DNA of 64,000 nucleotides from a virus: IMG/VR virus record IMGVR_UViG_3300009503_000001, positions 1 to 64,000 of that record; one strand, 5' to 3'. Shown piece by piece: positions 27,737 to 35,407 of this stretch (position 1 is its first letter; each line of letters starts with the position of its first letter). The notes under the pieces were generated by a model. It saw only the letters and a program-made list of their open reading frames with translations, ran no database searches and was not told where the DNA came from. The position numbers and the translations under genes were made by a program.

Positions 27737-28267
27737 TTATTTCATTTTTATATTTAATTCATAAATATAATAAAATGTAGGACATTTAATTGGTTCTTTA
27801 TTTAAACTCCAAATATATTTAGAACCTAAATATTTTTTAACTAATTTTTCTATTATCTTTTCAAATTCTTTCATTTGAATTTTCCAATTAATTGGTGTAT
27901 CAATAGCAATAAAAATAATATCTTCTGTAATTTGTTTAGATTTTATTTCCTTTAATTTATCTTCAACTTCTTGAATATTTACGATACTAATTTCTTCATC
28001 AGGAGCAGTACCAATTTTTATACCAAATTCATTCGATCTCTTCTCATCAAAATACTCTTCATAATGTAACTCCGTAAAACAACTTAAAGGAATAATTTTT
28101 TCTAATATTTTAAGTAATTCAAAGTATGCTTTTTTTTGCTTTTTTTCATTATCTAAGATTTCATCAAAAACACCAATTACTAAAGTAGGTTCAATAGCCA
28201 TAGTGCTATAATCAGATTTAATTTTTTCTAATTTTTCTTCTACCTTTTTTTTATTTAACAATATCAT
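27737..28267 (-). CDS. Unknown soluble protein
   Basis: 176 residues from the ATG at 28267 (AGTGAT six bases upstream; a GTG within that site is not the start). Alternating strands and helices, with PTLVIGVFDEIL, EDIIFIAIDTPINWK and a C-terminal CPTFYYIYELNIK. No family recognised. TTTAAA at 28302-28307 is its likely promoter core. Confidence 0.6.
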   Translation of the reverse strand: MILLNKKKVEEKLEKIKSDYSTMAIEPTLVIGVFDEILDNEKKQKKAYFELLKILEKIIPLSCFTELHYEEYFDEKRSNEFGIKIGTAPDEEISIVNIQEVEDKLKEIKSKQITEDIIFIAIDTPINWKIQMKEFEKIIEKLVKKYLGSKYIWSLNKEPIKCPTFYYIYELNIKMK

Positions 28268-28377
28268 AATTATCACTAATTTATTTATTAAATTTATTAT
28301 ATTTAAATAGTTAATAAAAAGAGTAAAATAAAAAATTTTACAAAAAGAGAAATTTAAAAAAAGAAATTAAAACAAAA

Positions 28378-30141
28378 TTAATTAATCCATTTTTCTTTTT
28401 TATAAGTACTAATTCTTTCGTTAAACCAATCATTAACGTATTTATTCCCTGTATCTCTTATATCCACTATAATAGCTTCGTTTTTTCCATTATGTAATCT
28501 CAATGCACGGCCGATCATTTGAATTATTGCTACATCACTCTTCATTGGGAATGATAATATTAACGATTTAATCGAAGGAATATCAGTTCCTTTTTTGAAT
28601 ATTGTTGTTATCAAGACATCAATGTTTCCATTTAAGAATTTACTTTTTATTTCCTCTCTTTTCTCACTTTTATCTTTTCCCGTCAATGTAGCTATTTTAA
28701 TTTCTGGATGGTATTTTTCAAATGCAGTTTTTATGTTATTTAAATGATTTACTTGCTCAGTCAAAATTAAACATGGTTTAGGCAAAGTTATAGATATATC
28801 TGAAATTAATTTATTTCTGTATTCATCTGTAATCACAGATTTTCTAATTGTCTGAAAATTTGTATCATCATCATAATCGCTTAAATTAATGCCATCAATA
28901 ATTTTTATTATCGTTTTTGTAAGATAACCATTTTCTTCTGCAGTCTTCCTTTCTAATTTATAATCAACAGTTCCTAAAATGCCCCATAAAAGTTTTTCCA
29001 TTCTGTCGGTTCTCCATGTTGTAGCACTTTGTCCAATGTAATACGCTGTTGAGAAAGATTTTAATACTTTAAGATATGTATTTGCAGCTCCGATATGCAT
29101 TTCGTCTAAATCTATTAATGAAAAATTACTAAAGAATTCATTTGTAATTGGTGCTTCATCGTCTTCATCTATTCCCTCGTTTTCAATTAATTCGTCAAGT
29201 AATCCGTTGTATCCATTATCATTATTATTATATCCACATTGTTTAAGGTAATTCCAAATGGACTGAACTGTAGCCACTGTTATATCTTTTAATATAAATT
29301 GCCCATCACCTACAATTCCGGCATCATAGTTTAAACAACGTTTTATTTCATTGTGCCACTGGTATAATAAATCCTTAGTATCTACTAGTATCAATGTCTT
29401 CAATTTTAATCTGTAAATCAAATTTAAGATAACAATTGTTTTTCCAGTTCCAGTTGGTAATTGAAAGCTCATTCCATATTTATTTTTGATATTCTCCTGA
29501 ATCAAATTTATAACCTCGTTTTGGTATGGTCTCAATGTTATTTCATTGTTCCAAGTAATAGCCCCATCATTAATATACTTCAATTGAAAATCCTCTTTGA
29601 TATTATCCAATGCAAATCCATATTGTCTTAAGAAATCAATGAATGATTGTGTGTATGCCTTTCCAATTATCAATTGATTATTTTGAAAATCATATTGAAT
29701 ATTAGCAAGTATGATACCGTCCCAATCTTGGTATTTTGGATTGTACTTCTTGATGTAATGAACTTTTTGTGGCGACAGTTGGATACCGAATTTTCTTCGT
29801 ATTTCCTCTTTATCCACCTTTTTTAAAATAACATCTAAGTTGTTAATAGTTGTATTTTTACTATTAACAACTATAGATATTTTGTTTAGATCATTTAAAA
29901 AAGTAGAAATATAATTTTTAAACTGCAGGAGATTATCTGAATCATATGTTGATAATAAAGAAAAAACTTTTTCATATGATTCCAAATCAAGCTCCCAAGA
30001 TTTATCGTTGGGATTGAAACTTCTATGAGTTTCATTCCAATCCCAACTTTTAATAAAATTAATAATTTGTTGATTATATGGAAAAAAGAGTTTTATTTTA
30101 TACTTTTTAAAATTATTTTTAATTATTTGCCATTTAAACAT
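28378..30141 (-). CDS. SF2 DNA helicase (UvsW/XPB-like)
   Basis: 587 residues. An N-terminal ~200-residue region is followed by helicase motifs: I, LPTGTGKT (near 229); II, DLDEMH; III, GQSATTWR; V, LITTIFKKGTDIPS; VI, QMIGRALR. This is the layout of UvsW-type and XPB-like branch-migrating or reannealing helicases. GAGGTGAT precedes the ATG. Base composition is richer in G+C than its neighbours, as with the AAA+/vWA module, and it shares that module's operator-like sequence and 5' inverted repeats, suggesting a common origin or control. Confidence 0.9.
   Translation of the reverse strand: MFKWQIIKNNFKKYKIKLFFPYNQQIINFIKSWDWNETHRSFNPNDKSWELDLESYEKVFSLLSTYDSDNLLQFKNYISTFLNDLNKISIVVNSKNTTINNLDVILKKVDKEEIRRKFGIQLSPQKVHYIKKYNPKYQDWDGIILANIQYDFQNNQLIIGKAYTQSFIDFLRQYGFALDNIKEDFQLKYINDGAITWNNEITLRPYQNEVINLIQENIKNKYGMSFQLPTGTGKTIVILNLIYRLKLKTLILVDTKDLLYQWHNEIKRCLNYDAGIVGDGQFILKDITVATVQSIWNYLKQCGYNNNDNGYNGLLDELIENEGIDEDDEAPITNEFFSNFSLIDLDEMHIGAANTYLKVLKSFSTAYYIGQSATTWRTDRMEKLLWGILGTVDYKLERKTAEENGYLTKTIIKIIDGINLSDYDDDTNFQTIRKSVITDEYRNKLISDISITLPKPCLILTEQVNHLNNIKTAFEKYHPEIKIATLTGKDKSEKREEIKSKFLNGNIDVLITTIFKKGTDIPSIKSLILSFPMKSDVAIIQMIGRALRLHNGKNEAIIVDIRDTGNKYVNDWFNERISTYKKEKWIN
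29836..30050. repeat. Inverted repeats in the 5' coding region of the SF2 helicase
   Basis: AGTTGTTAATAGT (29838-29850) pairs over 13 bases, less one end position, with ACTATTAACAACT (29860-29872) and continues past a one-base bulge with ATCTA/TAGAT. GAATCATATG (29939-29948) pairs with CATATGATTC (29973-29982). GTTGGGATT plus GAAACT (about 30007-30021) pairs with AGTTTC and AATCCCAAC (about 30028-30046) around a five-base bulge. The rest of the gene shows no such series. Confidence 0.7.
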
Positions 30142-30197
30142 AAAAATATCACCTCAATAATATATATAAATATAAATATATAAGGGTTTTCATACTA

Positions 30198-30248
30198 TTT
30201 TCACTTAAAAAAGTAAAAATATTATTCTTATTTTTAGTATTGATACAT
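30198..30248. promoter_or_regulatory. Operator-like inverted repeat before the SF2 helicase
   Basis: TTTTCACT (30198-30205), six bases, AGTAAAAA (30212-30219), and TTGATACAT at 30240-30248. It matches the arrangement at 8406-8436 before the AAA+ gene, consensus TTTTYACT-N6-AGTRAAAA. It is about 57-78 bases upstream of the helicase ATG. Confidence 0.5.
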
Positions 30249-30255
30249 AAAAAGT

Positions 30256-30627
30256 TCAATTTTTAAGTAATTTTTTTCTTTCTTTTGCTTTTTTTCTTAA
30301 CTCAATATTGGCTTCTTCAATTAATTTAATAATTTGATATATTTTTTTATATTCTACTTCATCATCAACTAAATATTTACCATATTCATAAAAAATAGTA
30401 AAAACATCTGGAATATCATAAGGAATATTATTTCTATATTTTTCTATATCAAAATAATATGTCAGACCAAATGAAAATTTTTTACCATCAATAGTCATTA
30501 ATGATAAAAGATATGATGAGCCATTATATTGTAATGTTATAAAAAGATTATACTTCGAAACAAAAATAGTATTATAATTTTTCATATATGTTATAAAATA
30601 ATTAATAAAATAAATTTTTATTTTCAT
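30256..30627 (-). CDS. Unknown small protein with basic C-terminal helix
   Basis: 123 residues (or about 108 if the internal ATG at residue 15 is used). Strand-rich middle (NLFITLQYNGSSYLLSLMTI) and a charged C-terminal helix (IIKLIEEANIELRKKAKERK). No family recognised. Preceded by long AT palindromes (30630-30690) that make promoter assignment uncertain. Confidence 0.5.
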   Translation of the reverse strand: MKIKIYFINYFITYMKNYNTIFVSKYNLFITLQYNGSSYLLSLMTIDGKKFSFGLTYYFDIEKYRNNIPYDIPDVFTIFYEYGKYLVDDEVEYKKIYQIIKLIEEANIELRKKAKERKKLLKN

Positions 30628-30799
30628 ATATATGAAAATAAAACATATATATATATGAAAATTTTTATATATATATATAAAAATTTTAAATAAAAATAAA
30701 AAAGTTTAAATGCATCGAAAAATTTAAATAGGTGTATTAATATATATATATTGAAATACATATTTTAAAATATATATATTAAAAATGAGGTGTAAAAAA
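30628..30799. other. AT-palindrome-rich divergent intergenic region
   Basis: Contains (TA)n-based palindromes (TTCATATATATGAA near 30624-30637, ATATATATATAT near 30645-30655, AAAATTTTTATA... near 30657-30690). Two TTTAAAT boxes (about 30701-30709 and 30721-30729) precede the RHH gene, which has a GAGGTG ribosome binding site. Confidence 0.4.
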
Positions 30800-31174
30800 A
30801 TGGAAAATGAAAATAAAAAACAAAATGGTAGACCTCCTAAGTTTAAAGATGATAATGCTGTTTTAATTTCTCTTTTTATTCCATCAAAATTAAAACAGCA
30901 AATTAAAGAATTTAGAGAGATAAACCCTGGAAAAGGTTATTATGAATTTTTTATGGAAAAAAATAATTCCAGTGTTATTCAAAAATATAATCTTATTTTA
31001 GAAAAATTAATAAATAATATAAAACAACTATTTAATTTCTTTAAAGAGAAATCAAAACAGATAATGATTGATGATAACGAAGATATTTCATTTATACTTT
31101 TAGCTCAAAAAATTGCTAATATGAATAATATAAATATAGATGAAATATATAATATATTGGAGGATAAAAAATGA
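30800..31174 (+). CDS. Ribbon-helix-helix type DNA-binding protein
   Basis: 124 residues from the ATG at 30800; the ATG at 30785 overlaps the GAGGTG ribosome binding site and is not the start. The N-terminal GRPPKFKDDNAVLISLFIPSKLKQQIKEF has the strand-then-helix shape of RHH/CopG-like proteins. The remainder is a helical tail. It is coupled (ATGA) to 31171-31770. Pairing of an RHH protein with a second unknown gene recalls partition or toxin-antitoxin-like operons, but nothing further supports that. Confidence 0.55.
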   Translation: MENENKKQNGRPPKFKDDNAVLISLFIPSKLKQQIKEFREINPGKGYYEFFMEKNNSSVIQKYNLILEKLINNIKQLFNFFKEKSKQIMIDDNEDISFILLAQKIANMNNINIDEIYNILEDKK

Positions 31175-31770
31175 AAACACTAGCAGATATACTTAATCCT
31201 GAAAAAAAAGCATTATCTATTGATACCAAGATTATATCAATTAAAAAGAAAGAAATCGATATTACAGAAAATCAAAATAAAAAAAAGGAAATTAATAGAA
31301 AAGAACAAACATTATCAAAAATTATTATTGACGTTTTTGATTCTTTAACACATTATAGTTCATCAGATTTTTTGAATTCTTTTATTACAAATGATTTACT
31401 AAAAAAAGCTAATGATATTTATTTTTATTATAAACAAAAAAATAACAAAAGTAAATTTAGATTAACGAATTTTTTTGATTCAGTAAGATGGTGGGGCTAT
31501 AATAAATCTATTTTTAAGGAATACGAATTTAAATTACCAAATGAACCATATTTATCATATTTAAAAAATACATTTAATATTCATACTGATGTTGATTTAA
31601 TCAATAATTTAATTACAATTTCAAATAGCATTCAGTCTAATTCTGATTTATCTAATAAAGCTGATTTTATTTATCGATTAAAAAAAGATGGAAATTTCGT
31701 TAATAAAATAATATCTGAATATCAAAAAATTGTGAAAGATAAATTAATTGAAAAATTAAAAATAAATTAA
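31171..31770 (+). CDS. Unknown protein coupled to the RHH gene
   Basis: 199 residues, not recognised. Lys-rich N-terminal tail, then helical segments including RLTNFFDSVRWWGYNKSIFKE and a C-terminal helix EYQKIVKDKLIEKLK. The start overlaps the RHH stop by four bases with GGAGG-like GGAGGA upstream, so the two are co-translated. Its end overlaps the convergent gene 31756-32037. Confidence 0.6.
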   Translation: MKTLADILNPEKKALSIDTKIISIKKKEIDITENQNKKKEINRKEQTLSKIIIDVFDSLTHYSSSDFLNSFITNDLLKKANDIYFYYKQKNNKSKFRLTNFFDSVRWWGYNKSIFKEYEFKLPNEPYLSYLKNTFNIHTDVDLINNLITISNSIQSNSDLSNKADFIYRLKKDGNFVNKIISEYQKIVKDKLIEKLKIN

Positions 31771-32037
31771 ATTTAATTCTTCTTTTGATTTTTTATATAA
31801 TATAATTTCAACATTTTTAGTTTTTTTTGGTAATTCAATATTATAATACCAAACCCAAATAAACCAATTAACCAATACTTTTTTTAAAAAATCATTTATT
31901 AAATCAATTGCAGTATCATAACAATTAGAAATTATAACGGGTTCTTTAAATTTTATAATTAATTTAAATTTATTTTTATTACTCTTTAATATTTGAATTA
32001 TTTCATCTTGATTTACAATATAATTCATATTATTCAC
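31756..32037 (-). CDS. Unknown 93-residue protein
   Basis: Soluble alpha/beta pattern (KFKLIIKFKEPVIISNC, DTAIDLINDFLKKVLV, WFIWVWYYNIELPKK). No family recognised. Start overlaps the end of the frameshifted relic 32030-32245 by eight bases. Confidence 0.5.
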   Translation of the reverse strand: MNNMNYIVNQDEIIQILKSNKNKFKLIIKFKEPVIISNCYDTAIDLINDFLKKVLVNWFIWVWYYNIELPKKTKNVEIILYKKSKEELNLIYF

Positions 32038-32245
32038 TAAGATATTTTTTTAAATTTTTTTTATTAAATGGTTTATTACTAATAATTTTCCATTTTAATT
32101 TTGGATTTTTTTTATTATTTATCCGTTCAAAAACAACAATTCTTTTTTTTTTTTGTTTTTAATTTTTTACTTCAACTATTCTTTTTTCACCAATTTTAGC
32201 ATCAGAGAATTTTTTACCAAATAAATCTTTTTTTTCTTTTTTCAT
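32030..32245 (-). pseudogene. Small basic gene broken by two single-base frameshifts
   Basis: From the ATG at 32245 the minus strand reads MKKEKKDLFGKKFSDAKIGE and RIVEVKN, then stops. Removing one A from the A-run and adding one T in GTTGTTTTG restores a single ~72-residue basic frame ending KWKIISNKPFNKKNLKKYLSE at 32030. Both breaks are in homopolymers, so sequencing error is as likely as real decay. Confidence 0.55.
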
Positions 32246-32267
32246 AATTATAATAAATAACAATAAA

Positions 32268-32273
32268 TTTAAA
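32268..32273 (+). promoter_or_regulatory. TATA box of the glutaredoxin-like gene (leaderless)
   Basis: TTTAAA in AAATTTAAAAATTT, exactly 30 bases before the ATG at 32298. Being palindromic it may also serve the broken minus-strand gene at 28 bases. Confidence 0.6.
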
Positions 32274-32297
32274 AATTTATATTTATTTATTATTCAT

Positions 32298-32729
32298 ATG
32301 GCAATGCGAAAACCAATATTAGTTGTAAGTTTAACTTGTCCTTTTTGTCAAGGTCAATTAAAAGCATTAGATAAGTTCAAAATTAAAAATAAATTTAATA
32401 TAATAGAAAAAGATACGGAGCAATATAAACAATTACTTGAAAAACTAAAAAAAGCAGGAAAAATAAAAGATGAATTACCTGGAGTTCCATCATTTATTAA
32501 TCCTTATACATTAGAAATTGAAACTGGAGCTAAAGGAGAACATGCATTAAATGATTATTTAAAAAGATACATAGAATCAGTAAATAAATCTAGAGAGAAA
32601 TCTACAGAAATAATAATAAAACAAAAATCAAAATCGCTTATTTGTAATTTAGATAAACCAAATAAAGAATGCATTAGAACTTTAAAAAGAACTGTTGAAA
32701 AAATGACTTCAAAAGAAGATAAAAAATAA
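32298..32729 (+). CDS. Glutaredoxin/thioredoxin-like protein
   Basis: 143 residues. Redox-active CPFC (Cys14, Cys17) after the first strand (ILVVSLTCPFCQ), cis-Pro in LPGVPSF (near 70), then a ~45-residue lysine-rich tail with two further Cys (CNLDKPNKEC). The fold matches small glutaredoxins. A ribonucleotide reductase in the same window may be its electron acceptor (inference). Leaderless start. Confidence 0.8.
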   Translation: MAMRKPILVVSLTCPFCQGQLKALDKFKIKNKFNIIEKDTEQYKQLLEKLKKAGKIKDELPGVPSFINPYTLEIETGAKGEHALNDYLKRYIESVNKSREKSTEIIIKQKSKSLICNLDKPNKECIRTLKRTVEKMTSKEDKK

Positions 32730-32753
32730 AAATAATGACTAATTTATTACATC

Positions 32754-33182
32754 ATGAATAGAGAAATAAATATAAGCACAGAAAATTTTATATTTAAAAT
32801 AATAGATCATATTTATAAAATAAATTTAAATAATGTAAATTTAATTAATAAATTATTAAATTTATCAAATGAAGATTTACAAAATATAGAGAAAATTTTT
32901 TATTATGAAACTCGATTTGCATATTTTATTTTTATAAATTTAAAAAATATTAATAAATATCATAAAATAAATTCAAAAATTTTAAATTTTTATAAAAAAA
33001 TTAAAAAATATACAATTATATTATATATAAAAGAAATTGATAATATAATAGATAAATGTATTATAATTGTTAATTTTGAAGATAATAATAAAAAATATTT
33101 ATTAAATTTTAAAAATATAAATTATGATGATCTAATATTAATTAGAAGAATAAAAAAAAAGTTATATAAGTTTATTATTTAA
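32754..33182 (+). CDS. Unknown Lys/Asn/Ile-rich protein
   Basis: 142 residues, low-complexity composition (long Ile/Lys/Asn stretches) with predicted helix-strand alternation, for example YETRFAYFIFINLKNI and YTIILYIKEIDNIID. Not recognised. No ribosome binding site; 24 bases after the glutaredoxin gene. Confidence 0.5.
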   Translation: MNREINISTENFIFKIIDHIYKINLNNVNLINKLLNLSNEDLQNIEKIFYYETRFAYFIFINLKNINKYHKINSKILNFYKKIKKYTIILYIKEIDNIIDKCIIIVNFEDNNKKYLLNFKNINYDDLILIRRIKKKLYKFII

Positions 33183-33214
33183 ATTTTTAAGTAATCATTA
33201 ATATATGAAAATTA

Positions 33215-33901
33215 ATGAAAAAAATTATATCATATAAAAAAATTAGACAAAAAGCTTTAACTATTAAATATCCAATAACAATATTTACAATTTCAACATT
33301 TTTTAGTAGTATTTTTATAAATATTTATCTTTTAATCAAGTATACAAATCAGATATTTTTTGAAATTCAACTAAAACCATTTATCAATTTATTATATATT
33401 TTATTAATTCTTAATATTAGTGGTCTTACAATATATTCTTTGTCAACAAAATTTAAATTTAATTTTGGAAGAGCAATAAAAGAAAAAAATATTTTTATCT
33501 ATTCAATAATAACATTTATATTTTTATTATATCCCATTATAATAATTTTGAATAATCTAAATATAATAATAGTAAATATAGATTTATTAATGTTTTTAAT
33601 TGTATTAGCTATTTCAGAAGAGATATTTTTTAGATTAGGATTACAAATTACCATAGAAATTTATTTAAAAAATGCTATGAAAAATGATGAACTTGCTGGT
33701 TTATTAAGTATTTTTTTATCTTCAATAGCATATTTATTATTTTATATGTATTTATTAAATAATTCATTAAATATAATTATAGTTGTATTAATAATATCTC
33801 TAATTTTAAATTTAATGATATATACAACTAAAAGATTTGATATTGCATTGTTATCTCATATTTTATTAAATATAACATATTATATTTATTTGGTGATATA
33901 A
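33215..33901 (+). CDS. CPBP (CAAX-protease/bacteriocin-processing) family membrane protein, degenerate
   Basis: 228 residues, six to seven hydrophobic helices. CPBP motif 1 EEIFFR (135-140) and motif 3 HILLN (in LLSHILLN) are present, but motif 2 FxxxH is missing: the place reads AYLLFYMY. The paralogue at 60766-61449 keeps FGLYH. CPBP proteins are intramembrane proteases, often linked to immunity or prenyl-protein processing. This copy probably lost catalysis. Coupled by overlap to 33901-34380. The ATG at 33205 is out of frame. Confidence 0.8.
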   Translation: MKKIISYKKIRQKALTIKYPITIFTISTFFSSIFINIYLLIKYTNQIFFEIQLKPFINLLYILLILNISGLTIYSLSTKFKFNFGRAIKEKNIFIYSIITFIFLLYPIIIILNNLNIIIVNIDLLMFLIVLAISEEIFFRLGLQITIEIYLKNAMKNDELAGLLSIFLSSIAYLLFYMYLLNNSLNIIIVVLIISLILNLMIYTTKRFDIALLSHILLNITYYIYLVI

Positions 33902-34380
33902 TGAATAAATCAAACATTTCAAAAATTAAAGAAAAAGATATTAAAAAGCCAAAATTAAAATTATTTGTATTTGGTAATAACTTTTTATTATATCTTTTAT
34001 TATCTTTTGCATATTCATCAATATTATATGAATTATTATCTAGAGAAAATTTTGAATTTATAATTTATACATTAAAACTTTATTCAATATTTATTGGACT
34101 ATTAATAATATTATTTATTTTAACATTAATTTATTTTTCAATTATATTCAAAAATATTAATATAATATATATAACAATTCGGATATTATTAACATTATTA
34201 ATTGCAGGAATTAATATTATACTTTCATTAACAACATTAAATATTACATTTTCAATAATTCTTAATATTTTCATAATAAATTTAACTACATCAATAATTG
34301 TTTCAATAACAACATATTTAATTACATATTTAATTTATATAAAAATATTAAAATATAAAAATAAAATAAAAAAGACATAA
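33901..34380 (+). CDS. Small polytopic membrane protein
   Basis: 159 residues with about four hydrophobic helices (LLYLLLSFAYSSILYEL, SIFIGLLIILFILTLIYF, ILLTLLIAGINIILSL, IIVSITTYLITYLIYI) between basic termini. Start overlaps the CPBP stop (ATGA-type) with GGTGAT upstream, so it is co-expressed with the CPBP protein and may be its partner. No family recognised. Confidence 0.65.
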   Translation: MNKSNISKIKEKDIKKPKLKLFVFGNNFLLYLLLSFAYSSILYELLSRENFEFIIYTLKLYSIFIGLLIILFILTLIYFSIIFKNINIIYITIRILLTLLIAGINIILSLTTLNITFSIILNIFIINLTTSIIVSITTYLITYLIYIKILKYKNKIKKT

Positions 34381-34415
34381 TTCTATTTTTATATTTTGAT
34401 TAAAAAAAATATAGT

Positions 34416-35081
34416 ATGATTAAAAATATTATTAATGTTCCATTTAAAAATATTAAAATATTAAATAAAAATATAATAAAAATCAGAGTTAATAATGTTA
34501 ATTTATATTTAAAAAATAAATTCCTCATAAAAAGATTTACTTCTTATTTAAAATTAAATATAGAGCAATTTAAAAAGTTAAATATTAATGATATAAATAA
34601 AATAATTTCTAAAAAATCAGGAAATATAAAATTTCTAATAAAAAAGAAAAAAAATAAACTTAATATTCATAATTTTGTAAGAAATAATAATCAATTTATA
34701 TTTAAAAATGAAATTAAAAAAGAATTATCATCGATATTAGATGGTATTTTTAAAATAGAAATTAATAAAAATTATTATTATGTTAAAATAGATAATATAA
34801 ATAATAATGATATTTATATAATCGTATCAATTAATTATTTATCAAAAATAGGAATTTCAATTAAATTATCAGTAAATAAAGATATTACATTAATTAAAAA
34901 AAACATTAGACCAACTTATAATTGGGATATTAAATTTAAAAATAATTTAATTAATATATTAAATGCATGGAATAAATTAAAAAATAATTCAAATAATGAT
35001 ATTTTATTTTTAATTCAAATTTTTAAAGATTTTAATATAAATAATATATATAAGAAAATTATTGTTGATAAATTAATATAG
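34416..35081 (+). CDS. Unknown Asn/Lys/Ile-rich protein
   Basis: 221 residues, not recognised. Strand-rich basic N-terminal part and a helical C-terminus (NNLINILNAWNKLKNNS). A TTTATATTTT box lies about 28 bases upstream of the ATG with no ribosome binding site, close to the leaderless spacing. Confidence 0.5.
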   Translation: MIKNIINVPFKNIKILNKNIIKIRVNNVNLYLKNKFLIKRFTSYLKLNIEQFKKLNINDINKIISKKSGNIKFLIKKKKNKLNIHNFVRNNNQFIFKNEIKKELSSILDGIFKIEINKNYYYVKIDNINNNDIYIIVSINYLSKIGISIKLSVNKDITLIKKNIRPTYNWDIKFKNNLINILNAWNKLKNNSNNDILFLIQIFKDFNINNIYKKIIVDKLI

Positions 35082-35098
35082 TAAATAAGGGTGATTTG

Positions 35099-35407
35099 AT
35101 GGATCCTAGAAAAATAGAAAAAATAAGTGATAATATATCATATTTGAAAGTTATAAAAATAATAAAAAGATGTGCAAATAAAATAACAGATTTTAGGCAA
35201 ACAAAAATTTGTAATGATAAATATATATTAATTACATTTAATATTCAATATCAATTTTTAATATATATAAGAAGTGAAATAAATAATAAACATTCATTTA
35301 CAACTATATTAAAATCAATTAATAAAGTTGCTAATTTTGATGAAGTTGAAGTCTGGAAAAGATCTAAATTTAGTGAAATTATAAAATGTGCAAAAGAAAT
35401 TAATTAA
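35099..35407 (+). CDS. Unknown small protein
   Basis: 102 residues from the ATG at 35099, preceded by AGGGTGAT; a TTG just before it is not the start. Helix-strand pattern (YLKVIKIIKRCANKITDF, YILITFNIQYQFLIYIRSE), two to three Cys. GGATCC overlaps the start codon (ATGGATCCT). Convergent overlap of eight bases with the packaging-type ATPase gene. Confidence 0.55.
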   Translation: MDPRKIEKISDNISYLKVIKIIKRCANKITDFRQTKICNDKYILITFNIQYQFLIYIRSEINNKHSFTTILKSINKVANFDEVEVWKRSKFSEIIKCAKEIN

